A DNA stretch of 64,000 nt from an uncultured Nitrospira sp. GTDB taxonomy: Bacteria; Nitrospirota; Nitrospiria; Nitrospirales; Nitrospiraceae. Positions 53,142-61,979 of the stretch are shown here, piece after piece. Position 1 is the first letter of the stretch, and the number at the start of each line of letters is the position of its first letter. The notes beneath the pieces are model-generated. The model saw nothing but the letters and a program-made list of their open reading frames with translations. It was not told the origin of the DNA and ran no database searches. The stretch spans positions 1 through 64,000 of the forward strand of contig CABVRZ010000005.1 of the NCBI GenBank assembly GCA_902500775.1, in the 5' to 3' direction. The position numbers were made by a program, and so were the translations under genes.

Positions 53142-53900
53142 ATGATGCCCCTTGTTTCATCATTCACTATTGATCAGGCCATCCTCCTCACGCGCTTCCT
53201 CTCTTCGCCGCAGAGACCCACGGATACCTTGACCTATCCTCAATTAGCCGGGTTCTTATTCGCTCTCGCGAATGGGCCGGAGTTGATCCAGCCATCGGAA
53301 TGGATTCCCCTCGTCTTCGACGATCAGGAGGCTCAATACGAGACGGAAGATGAAGCCAACCAGGTGCTTCAGGCCATGATGGCGCTCTACAACGACTGTG
53401 TCAGAGAACGACCAGGAGGGACTGTGTCTCTTTCACCTCTGTGCGACATGAGGCTACAGCCGATGGATAATCTGGCGATCGATGCGCCGTTGAGTCAATG
53501 GGCACAAGGATTCGGGATGGGGTATGACTATCTGGCAGAGGTCTGGGACGCGTGTACTCCCGATGAGCTCGATGAGGATCTCGGTGCGTTGTTGATGGCG
53601 CTCACATTTTTTAGCTCCCGAATACTCGCCGAAGCCTATTATCAGGATGGAAATAAAACGAGTACGTTCGATGAGCTTGCCACGTCCGTGATGGAGATCT
53701 TTCCTGAGGCCATGCGGGAGTATGCGTCTCTTGGGCGGTCAATCTATCACGCGCGGCTCGAAACAGGTGAATTTGATCGGCCACCTTCTCCGCAGATGAA
53801 AATCGGACGCAATGATCCTTGTCTCTGTGGAAGCGGGAAGAAGTTTAAGAAATGTTGCGATCTGACGAAGGGGAGAGGACCCGAACCAACCTTCCACTGA
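53142..53900 (+). CDS. UPF0149/YecA-type protein with C-terminal SEC-C zinc motif
   Basis: A 252-residue cytosolic protein. The N-terminal helical region ([20 protein letters not shown] and [11 protein letters not shown]) is of the UPF0149/YecA type, and the end carries a SEC-C motif, [19 protein letters not shown], which binds zinc as in SecA. The start at 53142 (or 53145) is uncertain; a TTG at 53103 is also in frame. A 21-codon frame from ATG 53108 to 53173, with a better ribosome site (AGGGAAGGA), overlaps the start and may be a coupled leader. Confidence 0.83.
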   Translation: MMPLVSSFTIDQAILLTRFLSSPQRPTDTLTYPQLAGFLFALANGPELIQPSEWIPLVFDDQEAQYETEDEANQVLQAMMALYNDCVRERPGGTVSLSPLCDMRLQPMDNLAIDAPLSQWAQGFGMGYDYLAEVWDACTPDELDEDLGALLMALTFFSSRILAEAYYQDGNKTSTFDELATSVMEIFPEAMREYASLGRSIYHARLETGEFDRPPSPQMKIGRNDPCLCGSGKKFKKCCDLTKGRGPEPTFH

Positions 53901-53932
53901 CAAGAGTAGAGGGTTTTATCCACACACCCAAT

Positions 53933-54157
53933 ATGTCTTCTCGAGCTGACTCTCATACGGCTGCTTTTTCAGCTGAATCCCGTCGGGCGTTTTATGAAGC
54001 CCATCCTTCGATAGCCTTGTTCATGCTCTTGGTCGTGTTGGCTGCGCCGTTTGCGGGGCTCTATGTAGCAGGACTGCTGGGTGTCGTAGTCGGCGTGTTG
54101 GCCTCTGCTGCGGCCTATGTGCTCACGCCCTGTTGTTGGAAATGGCTTGGCGGCTGA
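53933..54157 (+). CDS. Small membrane protein
   Basis: A 74-residue protein from ATG 53933 with a polar Ser/Arg-rich N-terminus and two closely spaced hydrophobic helices (SIALFMLLVVLAAPFAGLY, then GVVVGVLASAAAYVL), with a CCWKW stretch after the second. No family is recognised and the ribosome site is weak. It starts 32 bases after the SEC-C gene stop. Its stop codon lies in the stem of the terminator at 54149. Confidence 0.6.
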   Translation: MSSRADSHTAAFSAESRRAFYEAHPSIALFMLLVVLAAPFAGLYVAGLLGVVVGVLASAAAYVLTPCCWKWLGG

Positions 54158-54180
54158 CTCACAGAGTCAGCCGCCTTCTT
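54149..54180. terminator. Bidirectional terminator
   Basis: GGCGGCTGACT (54149-54159) pairs perfectly with AGTCAGCCGCC (54165-54175) over a CACAG loop, then TTCTT. It separates convergent genes. Confidence 0.85.
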
Positions 54181-54187
54181 GAGTCTA

Positions 54188-55210
54188 TTATTGCTGCTGC
54201 ATGGCTGATAAGAGCCACTGACCATCACGCACACGCATGAAGGTCCACACTTCGATGGATTCCGTTACAGTGTCTTCACTTCCCTCAACCAGATAGCCAA
54301 GCTCTCCACGTGGGATCGTTGTGGAGACGGTATAGTCATGGGCATTCCAGCGGAGATCCACTGTGGCATAGTCGGTCGTGTCTTCCGACCAGGCTTCTCG
54401 CACATCCCCCTTGAGCAACACCACATCTTCCACATGATTCTGGACTCCTCGGCTGTGGTCCTCGGCCAACGCCGTGCTGAAATAGCTCAGCATTTCAGGT
54501 GTCAGATGCCGTCGTAGGGCGGCCACATCCTGAGCACTCCAGGCCGTTTGGATGTCGTTGAGCAATTGCTGAAAGGTGGATTTATCTTCTGCGGTCACGC
54601 TGTAGGCCTTCGTGTCGTGCACATCCGTCGTGCTATTGGCCGAGACGTCGAGAAGGCTTCCGCGGGTTGCTGTGCTACGTGAGAGTCCCGTAAAGACAGG
54701 TGCTGGTGTCTGTTTAGATCTTCTGAAGAAATAAAATGCGCCTGCTCCGAGAGCCATCAGGAGGAGGATGAGTCCAAAGGAGTTGCTGGATGCTGGTGCT
54801 GATCCGGATCCCGCTTCCGTGTCCGTAGTCTTGGCGCTGCTCTCCGTTGCACCGAACAGCATGTGACCGAGCCAGGTTCCGGCTAGCCCACCAGCGATTC
54901 CCGCAAGCAAGGGATTGCGTTGGAACCAAGAAGGGGATGTGGCCGGGGTGGGCTGAGCCATTGGGCTGTTTGCGGTCTGAGGAGGTGGTGTCGCTGTAGG
55001 TCTGGTGGCGGTGGATTGCTCAATGGGCTTGGCGCCGTTCTCCTGATAGGTCCGTGATCCACGGCTTCCAAAACCCATGGATGAGTTTCCACCACGCGAT
55101 CCGCTCGAATAGCCGCCACCTCCCCCTCGTGCCTTGGCAAGTGACAGGGTCGGTAGGCCAATAAGCGAGGCGACGATGCAGACGGCTATAAACTTTGAAC
55201 TGGTTTGCAT
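54188..55210 (-). CDS. Tim44-like domain protein with signal and internal membrane segments
   Basis: A 340-residue protein. After a signal peptide (cleavage near SLAKARG) comes a Gly/Ser/Arg-rich low-complexity stretch, a Pro/Thr-rich linker, a Gly-rich hydrophobic segment (LLAGIAGGLAGTWLGHMLFG), a transmembrane helix (FGLILLLMALGAGAFYFF) and then a C-terminal Tim44-like domain starting near DKSTFQQLLNDIQTAWSAQD and ending with WTFMRVRDGQWLLSAMQ. Such Tim44-like bacterial proteins are membrane proteins of unknown role. AAAGGA precedes the start. Confidence 0.85.
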   Translation of the reverse strand: MQTSSKFIAVCIVASLIGLPTLSLAKARGGGGGYSSGSRGGNSSMGFGSRGSRTYQENGAKPIEQSTATRPTATPPPQTANSPMAQPTPATSPSWFQRNPLLAGIAGGLAGTWLGHMLFGATESSAKTTDTEAGSGSAPASSNSFGLILLLMALGAGAFYFFRRSKQTPAPVFTGLSRSTATRGSLLDVSANSTTDVHDTKAYSVTAEDKSTFQQLLNDIQTAWSAQDVAALRRHLTPEMLSYFSTALAEDHSRGVQNHVEDVVLLKGDVREAWSEDTTDYATVDLRWNAHDYTVSTTIPRGELGYLVEGSEDTVTESIEVWTFMRVRDGQWLLSAMQQQ

Positions 55211-55323
55211 AGATGTCCTTTCGCAAGAGGGTGGCGCGTTCTGACAGGCCGAACCCTATCCTAGCAGTTTTAGGAGAGGAAAACCGAATATTTGAGTCGT
55301 GACTCGACGGGATCCTTCAAATC

Positions 55324-55812
55324 TCAACAGTTCGCTGCCGGCGACTGGTTAAACTCGGCAACTGTGGGAAACACGAGTGCCGCGAAATCCCAGTAGCGCA
55401 TCCGGATCGCTTCGGAGTGGGTCCCTCCATCGAAGAGAATCTCCTCGTCTCCGATGAGCGAGCGGTCGACATAGACGGGAAGGCCGTAGAGTGTTCCGAG
55501 CGGCGGCATCGCGCCGACTTCGCAGTCCGGGAAGAGGCTTGCCAGTTCGTCCTCGGTCGCCAGTCTGACGCGGTGGGTTCCAAACATCTCTCGCAGGCGT
55601 TGGAAATCGATCTTCGTGGTGGCCGGCAGGACCATGGTGACAAATCGTTCTTTGACTTTCACGATGACCACTTTGGCCATAGATTGTTCTGGGAGATGCA
55701 GTGCATCAGCGACCGCTCGAGCGCGATCTGTTTGGGAATGTGCCAAGATGTCGTAATGGATGTGTTCGCGATCAAGGTGCGACTTCAGTGTGCGTGGGAT
55801 AGGCATGGTCAT
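55324..55812 (-). CDS. YbaK/EbsC-type aminoacyl-tRNA deacylase
   Basis: A 162-residue protein of the YbaK/ProX editing family. It has SMAKVVIVKVKERFVTMVLPA with the conserved catalytic Lys, DFQRLREMFGTHRVRLATEDEL, and DCEVGAMPPLG with the GxxPPxG loop. It would hydrolyse mischarged aminoacyl-tRNAs in trans. A strong CAGGAGGT site fixes the start. It stands alone between Tim44-like and SthA-like genes on the same strand. Confidence 0.92.
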   Translation of the reverse strand: MTMPIPRTLKSHLDREHIHYDILAHSQTDRARAVADALHLPEQSMAKVVIVKVKERFVTMVLPATTKIDFQRLREMFGTHRVRLATEDELASLFPDCEVGAMPPLGTLYGLPVYVDRSLIGDEEILFDGGTHSEAIRMRYWDFAALVFPTVAEFNQSPAANC

Positions 55813-55903
55813 ACCTCCTGTGGTGTCGATCTCCAGATGGAAATCGTTTCGGGAGAGACGAGTGACGATGCTGTCGGTGCGGCGAGGTGATTTCGGAATA
55901 GGT

Positions 55904-55932
55904 TCATGACTACGACTCCTCGTAGGTCATGA
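55904..55932. terminator. Hairpin downstream of the second SthA-like gene
   Basis: TCATGAC TACGA (55904-55915) pairs with TCGTA, a bulged G, and GTCATGA (55920-55932) around a CTCC loop. It is 120 bases after the stop of the SthA-like gene and 92 bases before ybaK on the minus strand. It lacks a U-tract, so it could also be a leader structure. Confidence 0.4.
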
Positions 55933-56051
55933 GGATGATTGCATAAGTTCAGTGTACTCCTTTTGACCGTTTTAGCAAATCCTATTTCGCAAGTTGAGCC
56001 GACTTCTCCTCAGGTGGTTCCCGTCTTACGAGATACAGCCGTTTCGGGAGC

Positions 56052-57470
56052 CTAATGGGAGGTCGTCTTATTATGTGGCGGGGGGGGGGGCAGCCGATTC
56101 AGTCCGTCCAGGGCTGCGGTCCGATAGCATTCTGCCATGGTGGGGTAATTGAAGACGTTATGAACAAAATACTCGACTGCGCCTCCATAGGTTAGGACCG
56201 ATTGGCCGATATGGATCAGTTCTGTCGCTCCGGCTCCAATGATATGGACGCCCAGCAGCGTGTGAGACTCTCGATGAAACATCATCTTGAGGAGGCCTTG
56301 GAGGTCGCCGCTGATATGGCCGCGTGCCATTTCTCGGAAAAAGGCTCTTCCCGTGATATACGGGATATTGTCGGCCATGAGCTCTTCCTCTGTTAACCCG
56401 ACTGTTGAGACTTCAGGAATGCTGTAGATCCCGTAGGGAATGACCTTGATGTTGTAGGCATCGGAGAGTTGAAACGCGTGGCAAGTTGCGAGGCGACCCT
56501 GCTCCATCGACGTCGCGGCTAATGCCGGAAATCCGATGACATCTCCGGCCGCATAGATGTGGGGGAGAGCTGTTTGATAATGAGCATTGACGGAGAGTTG
56601 TCCCAGCTGGTCCGTCGCGAGACCGATGGCCGGCAGATTGAGGGCGTCAGTATTACCAACTCGTCCCATCGTGTAGAGCAGCATGTCGGCGGATACGGTC
56701 TCACCATCCTGTAGCTGGACGGTTGGACGACCTGCGGCACTCACGGTGACCTGTACCTGTTCCTGTCCGAGTCTCATGCTGACCCGATGCTGCTCCATCT
56801 GTGAGCGAAGCACATGGGTAATTTCTTGGTCGAGGAATCGTAACATCTGCGTCCGCCGATCGATGAGCGTGACGTTGATTCCAAAGGCAGCCAGCATGGA
56901 GGCGTATTCCGTCCCGATGACTCCCGCTCCCATGACGATGATGCTGGCGGGGTTCTTCGTTGTCCGAAGAAACGAATCGGAATCACAGATGGTGAGGTCA
57001 TCGAACGGAATCTCGGCGGGACGGCGAGGGCGTGATCCCGTGGCCAGAATGATGACGTTCCCCCGGACTTGCTGTGTGGTTCCATTCGATCGGAGGACGT
57101 TGAGTGTATGAGTATCAACAAAACTGGCCGTACCCTGAAAAATCTCGACCTTATTGCGCGAGAGCTGGTGGTTGACGACCTCGATTTCGGTGGCGATCAC
57201 CTGATCCTTCCGCGCCATGAGATTGCAAAGCGTGAGTCGGCTGGTCAATTCGGTGCCCAACTGAGCCAACCCTCGCCGGCTCAATCCATGGACGTACTCG
57301 ATGGTGTCTCTGAGGGTCTTGCTGGGTAGCGTGCCTGTATTGAGCGAGGCACCGCCAAGTTGCGGGGCCTTCTCGATGATCGCCACGCGCTTGGAGAGTT
57401 TGGCGGCTTGGATGGCTGCCTTCTGACCGGCTGGACCACTGCCGACAACCACCATGTCGTACGACTGCAT
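56052..57470 (-). CDS. SthA-like flavoprotein lacking both active-site cysteines
   Basis: A 472-residue paralogue of the SthA-type protein at 9777-11192, with FAD motif GSGPAG, NAD(P) motif VMGAGVIG and late motif YAAGDV. The active-site segment reads GGASLNTGTLPSKTLRD: Ser42 and Thr47 replace both cysteines, so no dithiol chemistry is possible. It is most likely a soluble transhydrogenase or a related FAD-dependent NAD(P)H enzyme. The C-terminus has a Pro run encoded by an 11-base C tract (56080-56090 as G on the plus strand), prone to slippage. A GGAGG site lies before the start. Confidence 0.87.
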   Translation of the reverse strand: MQSYDMVVVGSGPAGQKAAIQAAKLSKRVAIIEKAPQLGGASLNTGTLPSKTLRDTIEYVHGLSRRGLAQLGTELTSRLTLCNLMARKDQVIATEIEVVNHQLSRNKVEIFQGTASFVDTHTLNVLRSNGTTQQVRGNVIILATGSRPRRPAEIPFDDLTICDSDSFLRTTKNPASIIVMGAGVIGTEYASMLAAFGINVTLIDRRTQMLRFLDQEITHVLRSQMEQHRVSMRLGQEQVQVTVSAAGRPTVQLQDGETVSADMLLYTMGRVGNTDALNLPAIGLATDQLGQLSVNAHYQTALPHIYAAGDVIGFPALAATSMEQGRLATCHAFQLSDAYNIKVIPYGIYSIPEVSTVGLTEEELMADNIPYITGRAFFREMARGHISGDLQGLLKMMFHRESHTLLGVHIIGAGATELIHIGQSVLTYGGAVEYFVHNVFNYPTMAECYRTAALDGLNRLPPPPPHNKTTSH

Positions 57471-57639
57471 CGGAAGGCACCTCCACCTGATTCACCGACG
57501 TGTCGGAGGCTACGATATCGTGGAAAATCCGACTCGCCAAGAGAAATAGCGGATGTGTGACTCTGATCCAGGCAATGTTGGTCCACCGGTGCAGTGGTGT
57601 CAGCTATCTGTTCTCTATATGGGGACCAATTTGCACCAC

Positions 57640-58074
57640 TTGGACGTGCTGCGTTGAATCATCGTAGGTGGATGTTTGAAGTCCATGCGTATCGTGCGGC
57701 ATGGCGGCAGGGCGCAGAGAGGGTTCCTGGTGAACGGCAGGTGCTGCGCTGTTTCGTCGTGCCACGAGGGGTGACTGTGATGGCTGGTGGGACGGTGGAA
57801 CCGACCGCCACATCGGGTACGCTGGTCGCAGAAGGTGGATCGGAGCCCTGTGGAATCTGTTCGAATCGGTTTCTTGAGAGAGCTCAAAACGGTACGTTAT
57901 GAACTGACCGTGACGATTCTTGACCCACATCGATTTCATTATAAAGAGGACACGCAACTCCGCATGCCTGGACGGACGAATCTCTTCCATCATACAGATG
58001 AACATACGCTCACCCGCGTCTCGACGTCATGTGTTCGCACGGTGGGCATGGTATCTCAATCAAGAGTCTCGTAA
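57640..58074 (+). pseudogene. Broken UPF0678 / heme-binding beta-barrel type gene
   Basis: Two plus-strand frames add up to the C-terminal two thirds of a UPF0678 (FABP-like, nitrobindin-type) protein. The first (to about 57880) reads QVLRCFVVPRGVTVMAGG and GICSNRFLERA; the second (from about 57870) reads KTVRYELTVTILDPHRF then YKEDTQLRMPG and FHHTDEHTLTRV. A frameshift near 57875-57890 separates them. The 5' part is shortened (AWRQGAERVPG runs straight into the middle), with no start codon or ribosome site. 57471-57640 shows no gene. Confidence 0.65.
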
Positions 58075-58115
58075 TGTGACTTGCAGACCTCTTGAATCGA
58101 GGTCTGGCAGATTGT

Positions 58116-58580
58116 ATGGTGAAGTATATGTTGCTGGTTCATTTGATCAGAAGGTCTTCCGGAGTGAGCATCATGATCGCGTTGAGTCTGTGGGGGGCAC
58201 TCTCCTATGCAGGCACAGCGAAAGACGGATCCGCTCTGATCGGATCGGCGCACTCTGGTCTAGCGGGACCATCTACTCTTCTAAAGGCTGGGGAAGTCGA
58301 ATTGAGGCCGATACCATCCCTTGCACAGGTGGGTGAGGGCGGCATGGCTTTTCGGACACCCCCGGCTCTCTCGACGCAGATTTCGGTAAGTGGTCTGACG
58401 CTGCTTCCCTATGTTGCGGCAGGATTTGGCGGTGGCTATGTCACGGAGCGTGATCGCATGCTCCACGCCGTGCCGTCGGCCTCATCACTTTCCAGCTCGA
58501 CCACTGCAGGATTGAGCAGCCTGATGGGACCGCACCTCATCCCAAACGAAGTCCACCTCGGCATTCGCTTTCCATTTTGA
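58116..58580 (+). CDS. Putative exported protein
   Basis: A 154-residue product if it starts at ATG 58116; a start at 58173 (after CCGGAG) would give 135 residues. Both place a hydrophobic signal ending near LSYAGTAK. The mature part is Ser/Ala/Gly-rich with little secondary-structure signal and no cysteines, and ends in the aromatic HLGIRFPF, which resembles an outer-membrane beta-barrel terminal strand. No family is recognised. Confidence 0.55.
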   Translation: MVKYMLLVHLIRRSSGVSIMIALSLWGALSYAGTAKDGSALIGSAHSGLAGPSTLLKAGEVELRPIPSLAQVGEGGMAFRTPPALSTQISVSGLTLLPYVAAGFGGGYVTERDRMLHAVPSASSLSSSTTAGLSSLMGPHLIPNEVHLGIRFPF

Positions 58581-58651
58581 CCTAACCCCAAGTCGGTGGC
58601 TCGCGGCCAGAAGTTGGTTTGACCCGACACCGTGCAGAAGAAAGGTGTTTC

Positions 58652-58801
58652 ATGAACCAGGGGTATCGTCTCGTACTGGTGGATAAAGACGGTGTGCTCG
58701 TCAGTGAATTTCAATTGACGGAGAGTGCCCTCAGTCAGCCGGAGGCTTTTGTGGGAAAGTTGCGAGAGATGATCGAGTCTGTCGAAGAGCAGGAACCGTA
58801 A
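58652..58801 (+). CDS. 49-residue protein of unknown function
   Basis: From ATG 58652 after AGAAAGGTG. It begins NQGYRLVLVDKDGVLVSEFQL, a beta-hairpin-like segment, and continues with an acidic helix ending EEQEP. It has no signal peptide or cysteine. No family is recognised. It lies between an exported protein and a convergent exported protein gene. Confidence 0.55.
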   Translation: MNQGYRLVLVDKDGVLVSEFQLTESALSQPEAFVGKLREMIESVEEQEP

Positions 58802-58835
58802 GGTGGTGCTTGGCTTGAGACACCCAGAGTGAGGC

Positions 58836-58856
58836 GGGCAGGACAACCGCCTGCCC
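58836..58856. terminator. Short hairpin between convergent genes
   Basis: GGGCAGG (58836-58842) pairs with CCTGCCC (58850-58856) around ACAACCG. No U-tract is seen. It lies between convergent genes and may end transcription of one or both. Confidence 0.45.
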
Positions 58857-58879
58857 ACCGTTCCCCCAGTGAAGTCAGA

Positions 58880-59293
58880 TTACTTCCCAACTTTTAAGAG
58901 CCACCCATCTGCGCGCTTACAGAGGGTGAGTCCTTCAGCATAAATGTCGACTCGGACGTAGGACCCCGTGGCGCTGGCAGGCAGCTTGCCTTTCACCAGG
59001 TAGCCATTTCCTTGCGGTGTGATTGTGATCGGGACCTTTTCATCCTTGACGTTGACCTTCAGGCTGTCGATACGGGTTGCCTTCGATGCCAGAAATGAGA
59101 AGTCTGACTTCGGCGCGGCCTCATTGCCCTTCTCATAGGAGTAAGGGGCGGGCGTAAAGGCGGAGAAGATCACGTCTGCACAGGAGCCCTCTGCAGTACC
59201 GATATTCGGACTGGCATCGTACGCCAAGACGTGGCTCCCACTACTGCAAAGACCTACTACCAAGACAAGCTGTACAAGATTACGCAGACTCAC
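58880..59293 (-). CDS. Small exported protein, paralogue of the one at 50132
   Basis: A 137-residue secreted protein from a GTG start after GAGAGG, with a signal peptide ending near VLAYDAS. Landmarks shared with the gene at 50132-50551 are a lone cysteine before DVIFSAFTPAPYSYE, SDFSFLASKAT, VKDEKVPITITP, and the end ADGWLLKVGK. The second cysteine is in LTLCKRADG. Two members in one window, both minus-strand and near exported or decayed genes, suggest a lineage-specific family. Function unknown. Confidence 0.75.
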   Translation of the reverse strand: MSLRNLVQLVLVVGLCSSGSHVLAYDASPNIGTAEGSCADVIFSAFTPAPYSYEKGNEAAPKSDFSFLASKATRIDSLKVNVKDEKVPITITPQGNGYLVKGKLPASATGSYVRVDIYAEGLTLCKRADGWLLKVGK

Positions 59294-59759
59294 GGTTATG
59301 CCTCTCTATTATGGATAGATAGAATAATTTGTATGATGGTAGACAATTGGGCCCTTAACAAACGGGGATATTGTAACGACTGAGGTAAAAAAAACAACCC
59401 CCTTTTGCTTCTTTTGTCACCGGATCGATGTGGCATCCTTGCTGGGACAGTCTTCATTCATATAGAAGCCAGATGAGCAACACTGTTCTCTGGGAACCCC
59501 AGACACGTATCAGGCTCTTGAAATTCAACTGGTTCGGAAGGATGCAACGTTGTCCCATTCCAATGGGGTTGGTGATGGAACGAAGCTAGATTGTGGAGAC
59601 CGCAGACAGTAAAACAAATCAATGCTGTTGGGCTGTCTAATACAGCGAGCGTTCCCCAACTGGAAGGATGGGGGTGAGAGCAGGGAGTTGCAAAGCGGCT
59701 CATGCGAAGCATGAAATGGAGGGAGACCACGGCTGTCAGGCCGTGGTTCCTCATTCTCC
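59294..59759. other. Non-coding region with one strong hairpin
   Basis: No gene is supported. A hairpin at 59726-59747 pairs ACCACGGC with GCCGTGGT around a 6-base loop, just before the repeat at 59760. An AT-rich part near 59310-59400 probably includes the promoter of the exported protein gene at 58880. Confidence 0.4.
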
Positions 59760-59970
59760 TCCCCCTTCTCCGGCTAGTTGCAACCCCTGCGTCAGTTCGG
59801 ACAAAGTCTGTCTGGCTGGACCCTGGAGGCCAGCTGGAGGACCTCTTCTTGACAGTCACTTGGGGGGGTTCTTAGACTCATGCACCTACTAGAAACACAT
59901 ATGAAGCGAATTGTTTCCAGGCTGGGTCATCCTCCGGTCTGTCTTCCAGTCACACGGGGTGTGAGTCTAT
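59760..59970 (+). repeat. Structured intergenic repeat, copy A
   Basis: This stretch is homologous along its length to 63209-63420. Shared parts include a CTAGTTGCAAC-like start, a short hairpin (CTGGC/GCCAG here), then TTGACA (59849-59854) and, 18 bases on, TAGACT (59873-59878), which look like promoter boxes. It ends GTGAGTCTAT, the inverse of the TAGACTCA at 59873. No protein is encoded. It may be a transcribed RNA element, a promoter cassette or a transposon end. 59971-60283 beyond it shows no convincing gene. Confidence 0.55.
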
Positions 59971-60283
59971 AGGTGAATTGAGCAATGCCCCCTGCGTAGC
60001 GAACTACACGAATGTTGAGATTGCGCAAGGCATTGTCTCTCTCGATTTCTACTTTATCGGGCTGGCGCTACTGGCGGACATTGAGCAGAGCGACGAAAGA
60101 CGGACAGAAGGCACCCAAATGACTAAACGGCCATCTCGTCACCCGCGTGGTGATGGATAGTAGTTCTCTCGCGCGGCTGTATCTGCAAATTCGGCGGGTA
60201 TTGGTGGGAGTGCGCGCAATACCGCAGCACGGCAAGAAGTCGTAAGGGTAGGTATTAGCTACAATAGGAGCGTGAGGAGGGAT

Positions 60284-61366
60284 ATGAGACAGATATTGGC
60301 GCTGATTATCCTGCCGGTCATAATGCTGCTCCATCCGCATGCAACACGTGCTTTCAAGACAGAAGCCTTCGTTGTGAAGGACTCGGGCTTTCCTGCGAGC
60401 GGCCAGCACCGGCTCTACTGGCTGGACAATGATCGGGTCATCTTCACGGGATATGAGTTCACTCTCGAGAAAACTGACCAGCCAGGAAGGTCCGGGCGTG
60501 AGCAGAATATCTATATCTGGGATACCCGTGAGAAGCAGCGCGCAGTCTATGTGAGGAATGCGAGTCTTGATTGCTATTTCCGCGGGTACATCCGCTACTC
60601 CAGTCTCGACGGGCCATCAAAGAAAGGGCTGATGGGACAGGAGCGGACGTACCTCGATATGGTGTATTCGAAAGACACCTGGGAGGGAGAGCCGCCGGAA
60701 TGGGAAGAGAACGTCAAAGTGCATCCCATTACGTGCAAGAGTTACCGCGCCAAACCTTTGAAGCAGCAAGCTGACATTGTGGAATTGCTTCCCGATCATG
60801 GATACTTGGATTTTGCACGTCCTGTCACGCACCAACCGATCGCCGCGCTGCCGCCGATTTCCTTTTATCGGTTCGAGGTCGACACTCCGATTCCATTACC
60901 TGTCACAAGGAATGACCTGAGCCGCCATGATGTTCATTATCTTGAGTTTCTTAATGAGTACGTACTGTTTTCGGCTCATCTTATTGATCCTAAAACTGGG
61001 AGACAGATGTCATCTTGGGGGAAAGAGGCACTTCAGCGATTCTGGATCTTGAAGTCAGATGGAACCGCCGGCGAGTTACAAGTGCCGGTTCCTTACAACC
61101 GTTGGGACTCGCTGTTTCCGCTACGCGATGGCGTGTTTGTGACTGGGCGCTCCGTCAAAGTGACAGAACCTCGTGGCCCAGGTGATGCGGGTGCATATTG
61201 GATCCATGGCGAAGGACGTATAGAAAAACTTGCGGCTGGCCTCATCAATACGGCAGCTATTTCACCGAACGGTTGCAAGGTGGCATTCCTGCGCGAGCCG
61301 CACGACAACCTTCGCCTTGAGCATCGAATCACTTTACAGTTACTGAATATTTGTCAGGGAGAATAG
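60284..61366 (+). CDS. Exported protein, possible beta-propeller
   Basis: A 360-residue protein from ATG 60284, just after GAGGAGG; an upstream GTG (60272) would put that site inside the gene. A signal peptide ends near THRAFKT-like residues (ATRAFK). The mature part has repeated strand-turn segments such as HRLYWLDNDRVIFTGYE and RFWILKSDGTAGELQ, and INTAAISPNGCKVAFLRE near the end, as in WD/TolB-like propellers. Three cysteines are present. No defined family is recognised and it stands alone. Confidence 0.65.
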   Translation: MRQILALIILPVIMLLHPHATRAFKTEAFVVKDSGFPASGQHRLYWLDNDRVIFTGYEFTLEKTDQPGRSGREQNIYIWDTREKQRAVYVRNASLDCYFRGYIRYSSLDGPSKKGLMGQERTYLDMVYSKDTWEGEPPEWEENVKVHPITCKSYRAKPLKQQADIVELLPDHGYLDFARPVTHQPIAALPPISFYRFEVDTPIPLPVTRNDLSRHDVHYLEFLNEYVLFSAHLIDPKTGRQMSSWGKEALQRFWILKSDGTAGELQVPVPYNRWDSLFPLRDGVFVTGRSVKVTEPRGPGDAGAYWIHGEGRIEKLAAGLINTAAISPNGCKVAFLREPHDNLRLEHRITLQLLNICQGE

Positions 61367-61650
61367 CCTTGTTTGTTATCTGATCGTTGAACGAACTCGC
61401 CAAGTAGCTCTTCTTGCCAGAGAGGCTTAAGCAAAAAAAGAAAACCGCGTATAGTCTGATTGAGACGCAAGAATGAGCTCGATGGAACAGAATGAGCAAG
61501 CTAGGGCTCGCCCAAGGAATTGTACTGCCCAACAAGTGCTGTTGTACCCTCTAGAATTACCTCGCGCCACCCCTCTGCGTGGGATAGAGCCGACCACCCT
61601 GTCGGGTGCTTGTTGCCCCTTCTTCCACCTTCCTACAATGATGCCTCTCA

Positions 61651-61979
61651 TTGAGAGACCCGCATGTCTTTTTCTTTCGACCATGTCAGCGCGTCCCTGT
61701 TGTCTGTGATGTGACCTATGAGCACTGGTTTCGAGCAGGGAAAGGCACGGTTTGGAACTTCTCCTCTTCCGGTTGGCACATATCCGGGACAGTCCCCTAC
61801 AGTCTGGCGACGTGTGCTCACTTCGGGTAGTATTGCCAACAGAGAAGCAGATCTCAGTAACGGCTGGTATCTTACGATGGGTCAGAGGAGGAGACTACTG
61901 GATAGAGACGCTGGTAATGGATGGAAAAGCACAAGTGCGTCTCGGGACTTACATTCAGGAACGAACGAAAGAGCTATGA
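61651..61979 (+). pseudogene. Frameshifted PilZ-domain gene
   Basis: The 5' frame reads RVPVVCDVTYEHWFRAGKG then TVWNFSSSGWHISGT and stops soon after. The 3' frame reads GDVCSLRVVLPTEKQ, ITVAGILRW-like VTAGILRWVRGGDYW and ends TYIQERTKEL. Together they make one PilZ-like domain, broken by a frameshift near 61800. A TTG at 61651 is the only start in the 5' frame. The stop overlaps the start of the small gene at 61976 (ATGA), so an operon existed before decay. 61367-61650 shows no gene. Confidence 0.65.

Noticed and set aside
59978-60160. 60-residue frame after repeat copy A
   Set aside because: No ribosome site and no match at the equivalent place after copy B; probably chance.
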